From: Isoperla grammatica
Lineage: Eukaryota; Arthropoda; Insecta; Plecoptera; Perlodidae
NCBI GenBank assembly: GCA_945910005.1
Contig: OX246746.1
Location: 20,557,316 to 20,621,315 of the forward strand
Length of the DNA stretch: 64,000 nucleotides
Direction: 5' to 3'
Part shown: positions 12,805 through 25,649 of the stretch, one piece after another
Position numbering within the stretch: position 1 is the first letter of the stretch
How the letters are laid out: every line of letters starts with the position of its first letter
Program-made: the position numbers and the translations under genes
Notes under the pieces: model-generated
Database searches by the model: none
What the model saw: the letters and a program-made list of their open reading frames with translations, nothing else
Told to the model about the DNA's origin: nothing

Positions 12805-15800
12805 TGCCTGCCTGCTATGAGGCAACTGCTATATTGACACAAACAACAGCTAAAGAAATTCAGGTAATAATAAAATATTTACTCATTTCGGGCGAAGCCA
12901 AAACATGTCCCCTTGATGTATTTTGCTGTCTTATTCATTGATTGTGTCAACTGTCAGGTAAGCTTAAAATTATTTGTAAGTCAGCACCTTGTGTACGCTC
13001 GTATGTCAACACTTTTTGAAAATAACATTTTCTGTACTTTTTGATATAGATATCAACAACAACATAGAATATATATACACAAAAATGTGTTTGCCAGAGA
13101 GTAGCCTAGCCTCGTAGCAGGAGGAGTATTCTCAATATTAAAATTTAAAACCACGCAAAACTATCTATCGTGTTTAAATAATAGCTTGAGAACGCTACAC
13201 AATATTGAAAAAGTGGTTACTGACGATCATTTAGTTTCGTAAGTACTATAGATTGGATAAAAAAAAGTCTCGACTATTTTAATAATTACGGTTGTTTGAA
13301 TCCAATTAGAGAATGTATAATTAATTGGTTTCCCTATAAATAAAAATCGTAACGATTACAATAATTGAAATTTTGCTTATCCAATTTTTAGTTGTTATGA
13401 AACTATGTTATTTAGTAACCAGTTTTTAGCATTATGTATCGTTCCAAGATATCACTTAAAACCTTTCATTTTTTACGTGATTTTAATAGTCGCGACTCAC
13501 CGACCGTTCCTCTTAAAAGTGTATTGTGAAAGATGGCAGACCGTCAATGATGACAATCTCATTTACTAAAAAAATAAACGAGGAGAAATTGACATAAATG
13601 AATAGATAATATATGATAATATGAGACGAATTAGTAGGTGAGCCGCGCGGTAGATTACTGTCAGTGTCATCTTTGTAATGACAAGTCGATTGATGTTAGT
13701 TCTAATGACATGCCCCGTTTTCCCTGTCATGCTTAATGTTGTGGGGATTTTCCGCTTACTTTTCATAATGTAAAATGCTTACTAAAATACAAAAATTAAA
13801 TATGTTTCTGAATAACACGAAGGTCAGTAAGTGATACACATAGAACATAAAACATCTGTATTAGTCCGTATTCCAACGCGTTTTTTAATGTGTTTTTAAG
13901 CGTATTAGTAGGAGTACACGTTGCTGTTGAATGGGTTAATTTTATCAGTGATATCATTGTTAAAAACTTATTTTGGAAGTGGTCAGTCACAAAGCCAAAA
14001 TCTTGTAAACTATGTAAACAAGACGCTACTTCATATGATTTTCCAATCTAAAATATTCTGCTAAAAGAAAGAAGGGGCTAATGGGGGGCAACTGCCTCCC
14101 CCCTTGCCCCCCCCCCCCTGCGCACGTCTATACTACCCTTCCAGTAGGTAACCAGTGTAGTCCTTAGACCAGTAATATAGGTGTAGCCATCCACACAGTA
14201 TTTTTGTAATTGCATAATATGTGACACACGTGTCAGGTGTATAGTGGAATATCTTGCCGCAAGTACCATTATTACCAATACCCGCGCTCACTCAAGGTTA
14301 CGTCACACTTTGTGAAGAAATAACTGGTTAGGTTAGGTTGTTGGGATAAGGGTAATTGGAGACCCCAATTTGTCTTGTGAAGTAGGCTTATATGTAGTAG
14401 TATTAGTACTCTGTAGTCTGTACTCCGGTGCTGTGCCTCCCTCTTCCTGTTCTGGCTGCAGCGTGGTGGACTGCGTTGACACAAACCCCGCACACATCTA
14501 TATGTTGCGATGCGGCCGTTAGCAAACTTTATGCAAACTAGATCGGAGATTAGTGTGGCATGAGAGGGCTCTGCTGTTTTTGATTGGAACAGTGGAGATA
14601 CGACCTTAGATGACCCCCCCCCCCCCCACCACAGTCTTACACAGGAGTAAATTGACAGTTCAAGTCTTCAAGTACTCTAACTGACATAGGCATTGTAGAA
14701 GTTTAAAGCAAGTCAATGCAATTGTCATTTGTTTCAATTATTACGTTATTACCATACATCCCTCCCTCCACCCACCGGAAATTTATGGAGCCATTTGCGG
14801 CCAGATTGCTGGTTTACTGATAAACGTATTTTTGAGCCACTGTTTCCTAACAGCAGCAGTCAAATGCAAATAAGCTACACAGTGGCTCAAAGTTGAGCTA
14901 GAAAATGCAAGTAAACGAGTTTTCGATTCCAATAAGAAATGTGCAAGAAGATTGTTTTCAAGACATGTACGTAGTTTTATTTACTCCTGTATTTCAATTC
15001 AATATATATTTTGATAATGCTGGGGTAATCTCGACCTTCGAGTCGTGCAGAATAAAGAGAGAAGGGCAAGGGTCAAGGCATATAGTGTATAGATATCCCA
15101 GGTGCGCGGCGGGCATATATACCTAAACTTTCCTGGTGAACGCATCAAAAACAAATAATCGCCCCTTGCAATCAACTGCATGGAGCGCTCATACTCAACC
15201 TTGACTTACTAACAGCCACGCACGTACACAATGACACTATTTACACTCAATTTGGTATCAACGCATTTACAAGATTGCAAACGATCTGGATGTGGGATTG
15301 TGGACATACAAGGCCGGAAGTCGTGATGCTGTTGTATGAATCTAGAGTTGTGGAACAGTGCAACTCTCATAGAAGGGAAGGCCGCCCCACGTATACAGGA
15401 TGCAAACCAGTGACGACTTGGAGACTATTTTATTGATGAGGCGTGGAATTAGAGTTACAAATAGAAAACCTAACTTCGTCATACTATGTCATTAATGTAG
15501 AAGCATAAAAACATGAGAGATTCCATCTAAAATGCACACATCTAAAGTGATCAACTTTCAAACTGAACCAGTACATATTGTTTTAGTTCGTTTAACAGGG
15601 CGTAATCTCTAAGGGTAAAATGCATAGTCGTTCCTCACGTGCTCCTTAACTCAGCCTTTCCTCAGACTCACCCACAACCATCATTGTAACAATTGAATGC
15701 TCAACAGTTTATAAATTCATGGTTTGGCTGACACAAAACCAAATTTCGGGTAGGAATAGGAATCACTTTATCAAAATCTGAAAGCGTTCTCAAGCGTAAA

Positions 15801-16980
15801 TTTTCGTGAAACGTAGGAGTTTTAAATAAATATTTGTAATTTACCGTAAAAATTGATAAAATACATGTTAATTAATACATTAATACAATACTTAGTAACG
15901 AGGAGAAAATTGGTGTTGCGTTTCGGTAATTCTAGAAGCTCAAAACATGTGACTCTCCCCAGCTTGGTAATTGCTAACTGTATCAATTGGAGACCATTTA
16001 ATTTGCATGAATAAACCCGTTGCGTACCAATCTAAAAACACAGCAAATCGGAACGAAAGCTTCACCGGTACCATCTTGGTTGATTAGGTTCTTACGACCC
16101 GAACAAGTAATGCCCTTGGTTAGTCATACACGGAGATCCACTTAGGACTTGGTTACATCAGTATATTAAATCATAAGCATGACATATCTATCTATGTTCG
16201 ACATGGGTCGGTTGACAAATATCACAAGGAATATGGGCCAGTTAGAAGCACGGCGAGACAAACTCGAGCGAGTGCACTTTCAGGTTAAAAGAGACATGGC
16301 CTTGCCTTGTCGCAACTCACAATAGACTACGGACATCTGTACATCGTTAGTACGTAGGCAAATAGATTTATAATAGAGCTTATGAACAGTTGTTTATTTG
16401 TATGTCTCGACAATGTATGGTGATAAAAAATACTAATAACAATGAATATTAATTGAATTATTTTCATATAATAAAACAAATAATATTATAAAAACAGAGT
16501 GGATGTACATTTATTTTTATATCCGTAAACAGTTGACCCACTTAGAATGAAGGGGAATGGGGAATTGATGAAATGGGGGAACCCGTGAAAAGTAGCTATT
16601 TGTATTATCCAATAAATTAGATCCGGTTTACAAAATCGATGTTTTCAATCGATGTTTTCAATCATAAATTTGTCTGTTATGTGCAGTTCTAAAGGATTTG
16701 AGAGACATGACGACAAACCCCGTCAAGAAAAGGGAAAATAGAAATGGTGAATTACTTAGCATAAAATTGATGTATTACGGGTTTTCTTGATACATTTGGG
16801 TGGACGAAGTCCGAATCATCTTTTTATTGCATCGTCTCACTGCTAAATAAGCTTGACGTTTCGCAACCCACGTCGCACATTTAATGATGATTATGATGAT
16901 TCTGGTCATGCTTTACGTTTCGATTATTGCAATCATGATATTCGGGACGATGGGGTGTGTGGTAGACGGATGTGACAGTT
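12805..16980. other. Noncoding, minor repeats
   Basis: A 235-bp stretch at 13266-13500 is bounded by GTCTCGACTATT and its inverse. TTTGAGCCACTGT pairs with ACAGTGGCTCAAA at 14830-14892. C tracts at 14108 and 14604. No supported gene. Confidence 0.45.
14075..14135. mobile_element. Terminal fragment of a G/C-tract transposon
   Basis: GGGGGCAACTGCCTCCCCCC, a C tract and TGCGCACGTCTAT make up a common transposon end. Only the end is visible. Confidence 0.3.
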
Positions 16981-16984
16981 ACAA

Positions 16985-17045
16985 AGACATCATGCCTTAT
17001 GCGGGAGTCGAACCCACTAACCACATGAGCCACCTGCGAACGGCA
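16985..17045 (-). mobile_element. tRNA-derived SINE fragment, same family as 7655
   Basis: Reverse strand: GGTGGCTCATGTGGTTAGTG, then GGGTTCGACTCCCGCATAAGGCATG in two pieces. Shorter than the 7655 copy; the region between the boxes is deleted. Confidence 0.5.
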
Positions 17046-17095
17046 AACAAAAAATCCCTAACTCATTTAGAATTTTCTAAAAAAAAAGAAAATTA

Positions 17096-17365
17096 TTGAT
17101 AATAGTAACACAATTTAAATTAAATAATTTCGTCGCCAGTATCTTGGGCGTGGGAATTCTTTTCCAGCCGATCGCACGAAAAATAACGAACATCCCCGAA
17201 CGAAAAGATGTGAGATCGGTAGAGAACACCATGCACAACGTCGTCAATGAAGAAGATCGCACGTACGCCAGTAACACGCGCAGTCAAGCTCATGTATGGT
17301 CGCTCATCTTCACAACAAGCGGATGTTTAGCAGCACCGCGGGCCAAACAGTGTCCTTCACTTTAA
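17096..17365 (+). CDS. Weak coding candidate, unknown
   Basis: A GC-richer patch follows an acceptor-like GGAATTCTTTTCCAG. It reads PIARKITNIPERKDVRSVEN and HNVVNEEDRTYASNTRSQ, then runs to a stop at 17365. No donor or partner exon, and the reverse strand is nearly as open. Probably a relic if anything. Confidence 0.2.
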   Translation: MIIVTQFKLNNFVASILGVGILFQPIARKITNIPERKDVRSVENTMHNVVNEEDRTYASNTRSQAHVWSLIFTTSGCLAAPRAKQCPSL

Positions 17366-17369
17366 GGTG

Positions 17370-18700
17370 AAATCTTTATTCCAAGGATACTCACTAAACA
17401 TTTGATTCCAGATGTCGTCACCATTTAACAAAACATAGTCAGGGCTAACCGTTCATCAGATTCCATGATTTCCGCGATTTGTCCAAAGATAACGCTTCAA
17501 ACGTTGATCAGATGGTAATATGTGATGTGATATAGCTAATGCGTGGAGACAATTATACAACAACTTTCAGTTCACACTTGCGAAATGGACAGACACTTCC
17601 TATTTGCCTCTGGGTGTTTGAGCATTCATATAAATGTAAAATGTCCATCTGCCACTCTGGAACCCATAAGGCGAAAATTAAGATGACTTGCACAGTTGCA
17701 CGATTAGCCAGTACGCCACAGCGACCAGGTTAGCTAAACAGGCCAATCTGAACAAGTTACTTTCTTACGTACGGATATTACATAATCTTATCAAAATACT
17801 ACTTGAATCTCTAAGATCAGAACACACAAACAGCTCAGGAATGTCATGTTATCTTGATAGGAGGAACAGAAATGTGGCCAAGTGTCTTGAAATTCTCTGT
17901 ACAATATAGCGAGGCTGTATAATATGTATCGATGTCATTTTCACAACATCATTGCCCTTACACGAGCAATGTTTATTGCCAGCAATAGCAAGTTTGGTGA
18001 GCAATAACATCAATTACATGGTCCTAGTTTCCTAGTGTAGAAAATGTCCATAAGACAATATAGGCTACAGTTCACCCATTGGTCGACGACTGTGGGCAAT
18101 ATTGCTGAAAAGTAGAGCAGATTCTTAGTTAGAGCAATTATTGCTAACAATGTCAATGTGTTGAAAGTCATCTAAACACGCCATGTGAAATGCGTGTAGG
18201 CCTACTCAACATACCTACAATAAGTTATACCTATTACCTATCACTATTGTATACTAAAGACAAGGGGGCTGTGGCACGAAGCTACCCTCATACACACCAT
18301 ATCACAACTCTCACGGATGCATAACAATTAGGCCCTACACAATTATGCCAATGCCATACTACACACAAAACACCTGCGAGATTGTCAGCTTCTTCCTTGG
18401 TCACTGTTTTCGATACAGGTTTGTTAATTGCATGCGACATAGACGTACAGGTAAATGACTTTCGCTTTCATTTAAACATTATTTTGTGGTATTTCGTTAA
18501 ATGGTAGTTCACTCACTGGTATTACAAAATGTATTATACCAATATATACTATATAGATCCAATAGCAAAGATGTGTGATTGATGTGTGATCAACCGGGGG
18601 GCTAATGACATTACCGCTTTTGAAACGATTGGTGAATATAGAGGAGGATGGAAGATGATCAAAAACCCATAGCTCATCCGTTGGTCCCCAATCGGGGTAC
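17370..18700. other. Noncoding, nothing recognised
   Basis: Two overlapping open frames (17539-17909) lack splice sites and family features. Confidence 0.45.
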
Positions 18701-18702
18701 AC

Positions 18703-19026
18703 GGAATTGACCCCACACGGAACAACTCCGACACGGAACAACTGCCACGTGGAACAACCCCCACATGGTTGCAACAACTCCCACGCTTTGCAGTCCCGAA
18801 GATAGCCGAGCAGTGCTGCGTTGCCATGTTTAATATTGATTTTGGTATTCGTTATGAACACCTAACCTAAACTTAATCTTTGCCTAAACTAATCTAACCC
18901 ATGTTATGCTAATTATGTGTGTATAAAGACTGTATTAAACTTTTGGCAACGCAGTACTGCTTGGCTAACATCGGGACTGCAAAATGTGGGAGTTGTTCCG
19001 TGCGGGAGCAATTCCGCGCCCCTCCA
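18703..19026. mobile_element. Inverted-repeat element with GGAACAACTCC motifs
   Basis: Left part: CGGAATTGACCCC, ACGGAACAACTCC and variants, CTTTGCAGTCCCGA, GCAGTGCTGCGTTGCCA. Right part gives the reverse complements in reverse order (GCAACGCAGTACTGC, GGGACTGCAAAATG, GGGAGTTGTTCCG, CAATTCCG). The centre is rich in CCTAAAC motifs. Noncoding. Confidence 0.65.
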
Positions 19027-19029
19027 ACT

Positions 19030-20295
19030 CCAAAACGCATGACCACCGATTCTAAAAATCTTACATATTTTTCAGAGTCGATAAAATACATAATACAAAG
19101 CAGAAGGGTCTACTTGCAAATGGGTAAATTGTTGACAATCGAATACCATAAATTACATAGCTGCTCAACGTAACGTGTTGCGTGTGAAGACAATGGGCTG
19201 TAAACTTGTTCCTCGTGATAAGGAGATCATGGACCGAGCTGATAAGCAAACTAACCACGAGAGTCAAGAGTAAACATTGACATTCCAATCAAACAATGGT
19301 TTACAAGTAAGGTTTGGGGTGGCCATTTATTGTAATCAATAGGCTGAACCAATTTACTATCACTTTTCACAGTCATGAGGGTTGCGAAACCGTAGGCTAC
19401 ATTGTAATCTCTTGATCGAACTAACTAGCCGGTAACTAGCTTAATAAATTAATTTAGAGATCATTATCTGATCATTTGCCTATCTACTTCCGAGGATTTC
19501 AATTATACTACTGAGTATTGAGTCAACTATAAATATTGAGGTTTTCCGAGTCGATGTTGCCACACAACTAAATACATTATCTACATTGAGGTTTGTGGAT
19601 TAATCTCAGTTCGATCGCTATTGCAAGACAAACAAACCAAAAAGCGTGCCACGAAAGTCGAATGGAAACGTTCGCTTACTCATACGCCAATTGTCTGCGT
19701 TATCGCAGGAAATGTTCAACTCAGAGAAACACGAAAACAAATTTCACTGCTCGTCGTCCCTTTCAAAATGAGTAGAAATAAAATTAAACTGGACGAATCC
19801 ATTTACACTTGAAATATATGAAACTACTTATGACATCATTTTGGAAGCGCCGTTGAGAATATCAATGGCCAATGGGGCCCACAAAACGGAAACATTATGG
19901 TTCAACTCTGACCTACATAGAAACCAAAGCTAGCGTAAAATACGTACGACGTCTATGATTTGCTTCATAAAATAAATTGCAGTCACACAAAGTTGTGTTA
20001 ATCAATAGTTGAACAAAAACCCAGCCTAAGGTAGTAAACGACAATGCATCACTATAGGTTTATGAAATTGTTTCTAAGAAATTTTAATTGTAGCAACTAG
20101 TTCACGAGTATAGGCAAGAAGGAACGTAGCCGTTAAGTGGTTGTCAAACGAATGGTTACAAATTACTGCGAGAAACAAGGTCATAATTTGAAGACCTATA
20201 ATGTTAGTTACTGAATCGCAAGTAAACATACAATACGCATTCTTTACTAAGCCCCGAACTTTCGAGGAATAAATGAAGACCAGGAAGGATAATGG
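19030..20295. other. Noncoding, nothing recognised
   Basis: A 60-codon basic frame at 19620-19812 has no supporting signals. Confidence 0.45.
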
Positions 20296-20298
20296 TGA

Positions 20299-20838
20299 TA
20301 GGTGTGGTTGGTAGGTGGTAGGTGGTAGGTGGAGGTGGGAGGTGGTAGGTGGTAGGTGGAGGTGGAAGGTGGTAGGTGGTAGGTGGTAGTAGTAGGTATA
20401 GTAGGTGGTAGGCGGTAGGTGGTAAGTGGTAAGTGGTAGGTGGTAGGTGGTAGTAGTAGGTATAGTAGGTGGTAGGCGGTAGGTGGTAAGTGGTAGGTGG
20501 TAGGTGGTAGGTGGTAGGTGGAAGGTGGTAGGTTCTAGGTATAGTAGGTGGTAGGCGGTAGGTGGTAAGTGGTAAGTGGTACGTGGTAGGTGGAAGGTGG
20601 TAGGTTGTAGGTATAGTAGGTGGTAGGCGGTAGGTGGTAAGTGGTAGGTGGTAGGTATAGTAGTAGGCGGTAGGTGGTAAGTGGTAAGTGGTAGGTGGTA
20701 GGTGGAAGGTGGTAGGTTGTAGGTATAGTAGGTGGTAGGCGGTAGGTGGTAAGTGGTAGGTGGTAGGTGGTAGGTTGTAGGTATAGTAGGTGGTAGGTGG
20801 TAGGCGGTAGGTGGTAAGTGGTAGGTGGTACGTGGTAG
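20299..20838. repeat. GGTAGGTGGTAGGT minisatellite, about 540 bp
   Basis: Seven-base GGTAGGT/GGTAAGT/GGTAGGC variants form a longer pattern marked by GTATAGTAGGTGG near 20396, 20459, 20538, 20611, 20724 and 20782 (a variant near 20657). The minus strand reads as endless Pro-Thr-Tyr-His-Leu, which I do not take as a gene. Confidence 0.95.
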
Positions 20839-20892
20839 GAGGAGACGACGTTCAACATCACTACGAACGCCTATAGCTACATGCATAGTACT

Positions 20893-21062
20893 AATATACT
20901 AGTCACAACGTAACTGGTCTCACACAGAGCTTAGATCCTTATCCAATGTCCCTTTCACGCACGCTGTTGCGAAGAAAATCAACAGATTCATGGCGTTCTT
21001 TCACACATTCGTAAAGGCGACCTTTCGCTTACTACAGTGCACAGAGTTCGTTCCATATTACA
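20893..21062 (-). repeat. Interspersed repeat family R1, copy 4
   Basis: Reverse complement: CTGTGCACTGTAGTAAGCGA, CGCCTTTACGAATGTGTG, GCCATGAATCTGTTGATTTTC and GAGACCAGTTACGTTGTGAC. Confidence 0.65.
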
Positions 21063-21189
21063 GCTGCAAGGGAAGGTTACTCAGTTTAGTGGGTTGTCTA
21101 GAAACGCACGGTAAAAGCTACTATGGCTACGTAATATAATCCAAAGAATGTTATTATTTATATACATGTGCTGGTTGCAGAGGCGGGCG

Positions 21190-21290
21190 GGTAGCACACT
21201 ACAGTTCAAAACCATTGCCCTAACTGGGACTCGAACGTAGGACAAACGAGCCGCACACCATATGTATAAGCAGTAAACACGCAGTAGGAC
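21190..21290 (-). mobile_element. tRNA-like SINE fragment
   Basis: Reverse strand contains CGTTCGAGTCCCAGTTAGGG, a B-box-like sequence, after GTGCGGCTCGTTTGTCC. Only part of a tRNA shape is present. Confidence 0.35.
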
Positions 21291-21354
21291 GTGTAACTGT
21301 GTGCAAGTAATACCGGCGTGCAAACCTCTGTCTGGCATAAGAAAACCTATTACC

Positions 21355-21405
21355 TATACTTACTTACTTACTTACTTACTTACTTAGGCCTAATTACTTA
21401 CTTAA
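21355..21405. repeat. (ACTT)n microsatellite
   Basis: About eight ACTT units are interrupted by TAGGCCTAATT, then three more. Confidence 0.9.
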
Positions 21406-21553
21406 ATACCGAAGTGCATAGCCTACTTGGGGTAGGAACTTTTCAAGTGACGTGATCCATTTTTGTAGCAAACGTAACTTTTAATTGAGAAAGTTCATAT
21501 TTTCGGTAAACGTTTTAAAACGATCCTTTTACGGCCGAATCACTCTTCAGTCC

Positions 21554-21592
<39 letters not shown>
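21554..21592. repeat. (ATC)n microsatellite
   Basis: About 12 uninterrupted CAT/ATC units. Confidence 0.9.
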
Positions 21593-22403
21593 CTGTGTAT
21601 TGTGTTCAAGTAATACTATTAGAAATGCAACACAAAACCCCGAAAAATTATTTTTACCTGCGCGCATAGTTAAAGAATAAATAAAAAGCAACTTTTTAAA
21701 GGGGCTTAATTTTTTGTTTAGCAACACCACAAAAAAATGACAAGACGAACATCTTTATACAGAATAGCCCGCATGGAGATATCTCCCCCCCCCCCCCCCA
21801 CATATATATACATTATACAACCGTGGTGGTATAACGCAAATGTGTAACTAATAAGCATAGATACCGATACTTCTGTAAGTACTGTCTATATATGGCTGGT
21901 GTGAAATAAACATGATTTAAAGAACAGTGGGATACATTTGACAGTCAAGTGGTCACGGGAAAATGGGCCGCCAAATGATCGTGGGAAGACGTGTTTGAAA
22001 GTGAAACACACTTGAATTAGATGCTTTGGGTCGCATTTTCACAACGATGCTATCGAGACGATGAGTGGATTGCGTATGCATGAAGATGAAAGTCGTCACA
22101 TGATATAACGCCTAAGCGACCACGACCACTATTTCTGCACATATTTACTCATAGATATGGAAATAACGGTTTCTAAACTAAATATTTGCAGAGTGATTCA
22201 TGTTTCACCTCCACTTTTCATAGAGTTAATTTTATTTATGTAACGAACAGGTGGCCTACACGAAACAACATTACTGATAGCATTCAAGTCTCAAGTTAGG
22301 TTGAAAATAAGTCTTGTTAACTTGTAAGCTCCAACAATGATCGCATCCTTGCATTGAAATCAACATTTAATGTTATTATTTTTTTTTTTTATGAAATATT
22401 TTA

Positions 22404-22600
22404 TTTTAGTCTTGTTTTTACTGATAATGTGTGTGAAATTACGATACTATTACAAACAATAATAGAAATATCTTGAAATGAAGCCCGAATTTTCCCAATT
22501 AATTTTGTTTTTACTGATAATGTGTGTGAAATTACGATATACTAATACAAACAATAATAGAAATATCTTGAAATGTAGCCCGAATTTTCCCAATTCATTT
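22404..22600 (+). repeat. 91-bp tandem duplication
   Basis: The block from TTGTTTTTACTGATAATG to CGAATTTTCCCAATT occurs twice in a row with a handful of differences (22412 and 22503 onset). Noncoding. Confidence 0.9.
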
Positions 22601-22689
22601 TCAAGGACATCCTTCTTTGGTGGTGAATGTTTGTGTCACAGAAGCCTAGTTTCCATCATGTTCTCATTTCAAATAACTTGTCGTAGATA

Positions 22690-24635
22690 AATCTGTTATT
22701 ATAGGTTTTATATTTATATATAACCACACGGGTGTATAATAGAGACCGACAGTAGAACGGGCACTGTCTTGCGTCACACTCAACGAAGAAAGCTCCATGG
22801 GAAGGTGACAGTGGCACTAATACTGTAGGTCACACAATTCTATGTGATTGTGACGAGTTGTGACCTGAATGATCGCACGTGTGTGCGTGTGCGTTAGTTA
22901 GTTAGTTAGTTAGTTTCCAAACGAAAAAACGCGGATAAGTGATTTCTCGACAAGCCTACTTCGACACCGAAAACTGAAAAACTCTGCAGCAAAATCACGG
23001 TAGAATTGAGCCTTCCGAGAATTCTGTGTTCTGTAGCAAACGCCTGAGGGGACGGCCGAGTTACGGGCTACACCAATAACCTTGACTTCTTGTTGCTCTT
23101 ATTGCGGAGGAAGAGGGGGAGTTCCCGAAATCTAGTCTTTCAGATACGATTTCAACTTGTTGATCCCACTTTTCAATGGAGTTCGTTCGCCCGTATTTCT
23201 ATTTTTTTCTTATCAAAATGTGTTTTTTTATTATTATTTTGTTGATAAGCCAATGCCGGCCGGAAGACGTGTAACTGTGCACACACGACACTTGTGGAGT
23301 TGTCCGCTCATAGAAATAATTGTACGTTAACGTAGATACCTAAAATAGTGGGAAATAATGTATAAGAAAAATCATAAACATTATGTTTGTTCTGTCTTTT
23401 CATTATTTTTCTTATTGATGGGAAGTAATTGTTAGTTGGAACAAAATGTTCACGTTCAGGTGCATTTGTTCAGTTTTAAGTTTTCGATTGTAAGTTTCAA
23501 AAACCGCCACGATAATGCTGCAAAGTGACTACGCCTGCACAGTGCAGCATTATGCAACCGTGCGTGGTAGAACGTGGAAAACAACTAGGCCAGAACTGTT
23601 GAACTGAACCATTCGAGTTCGTGTCACCATTGTAATCAACACCAATTTATCGATGGAAGATCAAAAAAGTACGTGTGATTTTAAAGAAAGAAACTGGCAT
23701 AGAGGGAGGGCTCACTGACTCTCGTCTGTCTGGGCTGGCCATCCTCCTCCCAAAGCACCGACGCGGTTTCACTGATTCGTTTCGTATTTTGTCAACTAAC
23801 TGTCTTTTAATTTAATCACATTAGAAGCGAAAGGACTAAAAAGATTAATGAGAATACTAAAAACCACGAGGTCCGTTATCCTTCACAGTTTAATTCTGAT
23901 TGAAAAGATTCCGGGGCCATTGAAGTGACTGCTTGGTTAGTGAAGCATGAGATTTCGACTTTCGAGTCTACGAAGTCATGGTTGGGAGAGGAGAGGGTGG
24001 TAGGGGAAGGAGGAATGTCGGAACTTGAGTTGCACTATGGGGCGGGTCCTTCTGGTTATATCCCCCCCCCCCTTTTTTAGAAGCTTCAAAGACTGGTTTA
24101 GTACTTTCAACGCATGCCTTCCGAAAACAATATTATTTCCCTGCTATAATTTTCCCGCCACTTGGACGAAGCAGAGTTATGTAGCCATTAGATTTTTCCA
24201 CCTCTGGGAGCTGGGGTCAAATCGACCCCCATTCTTGAGAAGCTGCCGGCGCACGTGGAAGTAAAAGGGGAGTTAAATTATTTATCTATAATGAACCCTC
24301 CCATGAAGATCTATTACTGTTTTGTCATACCACTACTTTGTACTTTTGGTCGTTTTCCATACACAGAATAACAATAATGTTCCGTACACCTCAACTCAAA
24401 GTAGTTTAAAGAAATAAAAACCGTAAAATATCCTTAGATAGTTACACATTTTTTTTTTATCGCTCTTTCCTTTTTTATATTTTCAAATACAAGCTGGCTA
24501 AGTCCTGGGTGCCCGTGCGCCACTAGTATTTAATTTACTGGACACCCCCAGCTTAGTTGAAGAATCTACGTATCACCATAACGGAAATATTTCTTGCTTA
24601 GCCTATCCGTTATTAAACTTCAATATGTGTAGGTA
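22690..24635. other. Noncoding, nothing recognised
   Basis: C-tract near 24061 and AT-rich sequence. No supported exon. Confidence 0.45.
22894..22915. repeat. (GTTA)n microsatellite
   Basis: Five GTTA units. Confidence 0.85.
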
Positions 24636-24637
24636 TG

Positions 24638-24672
24638 TGAATGCTCAGGGTACGATTCCCAGTCGGGGCAAT
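24638..24672 (+). mobile_element. Short tRNA-like B-box fragment
   Basis: GCTCAGGGTACGATTCCCAG resembles a B box and T-arm. Nothing else of a tRNA is visible. Confidence 0.25.
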
Positions 24673-24714
24673 GTTCGCAAAGCTGGATTACGCGAACAAA
24701 CCTGTTTCGTACAT

Positions 24715-25233
24715 TTAACCTATATTATGTGTGACAATAATTTCGACATCGAATAACCGTCTCTGGCCCAAACGTAACAATCTACCAACTGTCAATTGTT
24801 CGAACTGTCGAGTAGGCCAATCGACGGGATCACAATTATTTTTAATTGAAAAATGGTTTCTAATTTGATCACTGCAATCCAAAAAGATGGATAGATCGTA
24901 GTTACCCCGTTGCTTTCGTAAGCCATTACGGTTTGGCACCAACCCTGCCGAGTACGGTACTGCGAGCTTTGATGTGTGAATGACCTGCTCGCGCCCTAAG
25001 GCAAACTCCTCGTCCTCGGACAGAGTATAGCAAGAACCGAGCCATGTCCCGAAATAACGGTACACAAAGCGATTGGTCATATATATTAGGCCAAGGAATG
25101 TAGAGACGAGAAGGATGAGACATGACTGCACCATTTTATTAACAAGCGGCCGGCCTTGGTAAAAATGTGGGAAAGGAAATTGAATTGAAGTGTTTAACGG
25201 TAAGTAGGTGCGTGCATATATGCAACCTGACAA
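24715..25233 (-). CDS. Open frame with N-terminal membrane anchor, uncertain
   Basis: The frame spans 172 codons. A start at the internal Met near 25134 (context TAAAATGG) gives a hydrophobic segment of about 20 residues (CLILLVSTFLGLIYM) within the first 25, then YRYFGTWLGSCYTLSEDEE. That is a plausible type II membrane or secreted architecture. A GTAACT near 24902 could be a donor, after which coding quality drops. No family match is recognised and no partner exons were found. It may be chance. Confidence 0.3.
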   Translation of the reverse strand: MSGCIYARTYLPLNTSIQFPFPHFYQGRPLVNKMVQSCLILLVSTFLGLIYMTNRFVYRYFGTWLGSCYTLSEDEEFALGREQVIHTSKLAVPYSAGLVPNRNGLRKQRGNYDLSIFLDCSDQIRNHFSIKNNCDPVDWPTRQFEQLTVGRLLRLGQRRLFDVEIIVTHNIG

Positions 25234-25649
25234 ACGGGAAACGTTGACTTGAATTTACCTATATAACAGCTGACCTAGGTAACATTGCATTTGATTGCCT
25301 GCACAGAAACCATAGAATTCGCTTCAAATCTAGACACATCTGCAGGCTAGGCATTGATTGATATTTATTTTATATAACACAAATTGGTATGGCGAGGTAG
25401 AATGTCCTGGAGGTAAATCCCAGCAACAGACTATGGATGTTATAGGAATGTCGGCGAGGGAAACATTAGTAGCAACCTGTCGGATCAGAGTGCGTGCTCG
25501 AGTAGCACATGCCCTCTGGCAACGATACTCGCGAGAGAATGTGCAAGGATGTACCTTATGGCTCAGGGAATGTTGCAACTCTTCGGTCAAGATTGCCGGT
25601 GCATTGAGCCACCCACCGGTGTGTTCAGATATTCACAACGGAGGGATCG

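Noticed and set aside
20074..20886. 270-codon minus-strand frame of Pro-Thr-Tyr-His-Leu repeats
   Set aside because: It is the minisatellite read in frame; several frames are open at once and the unit length explains it.
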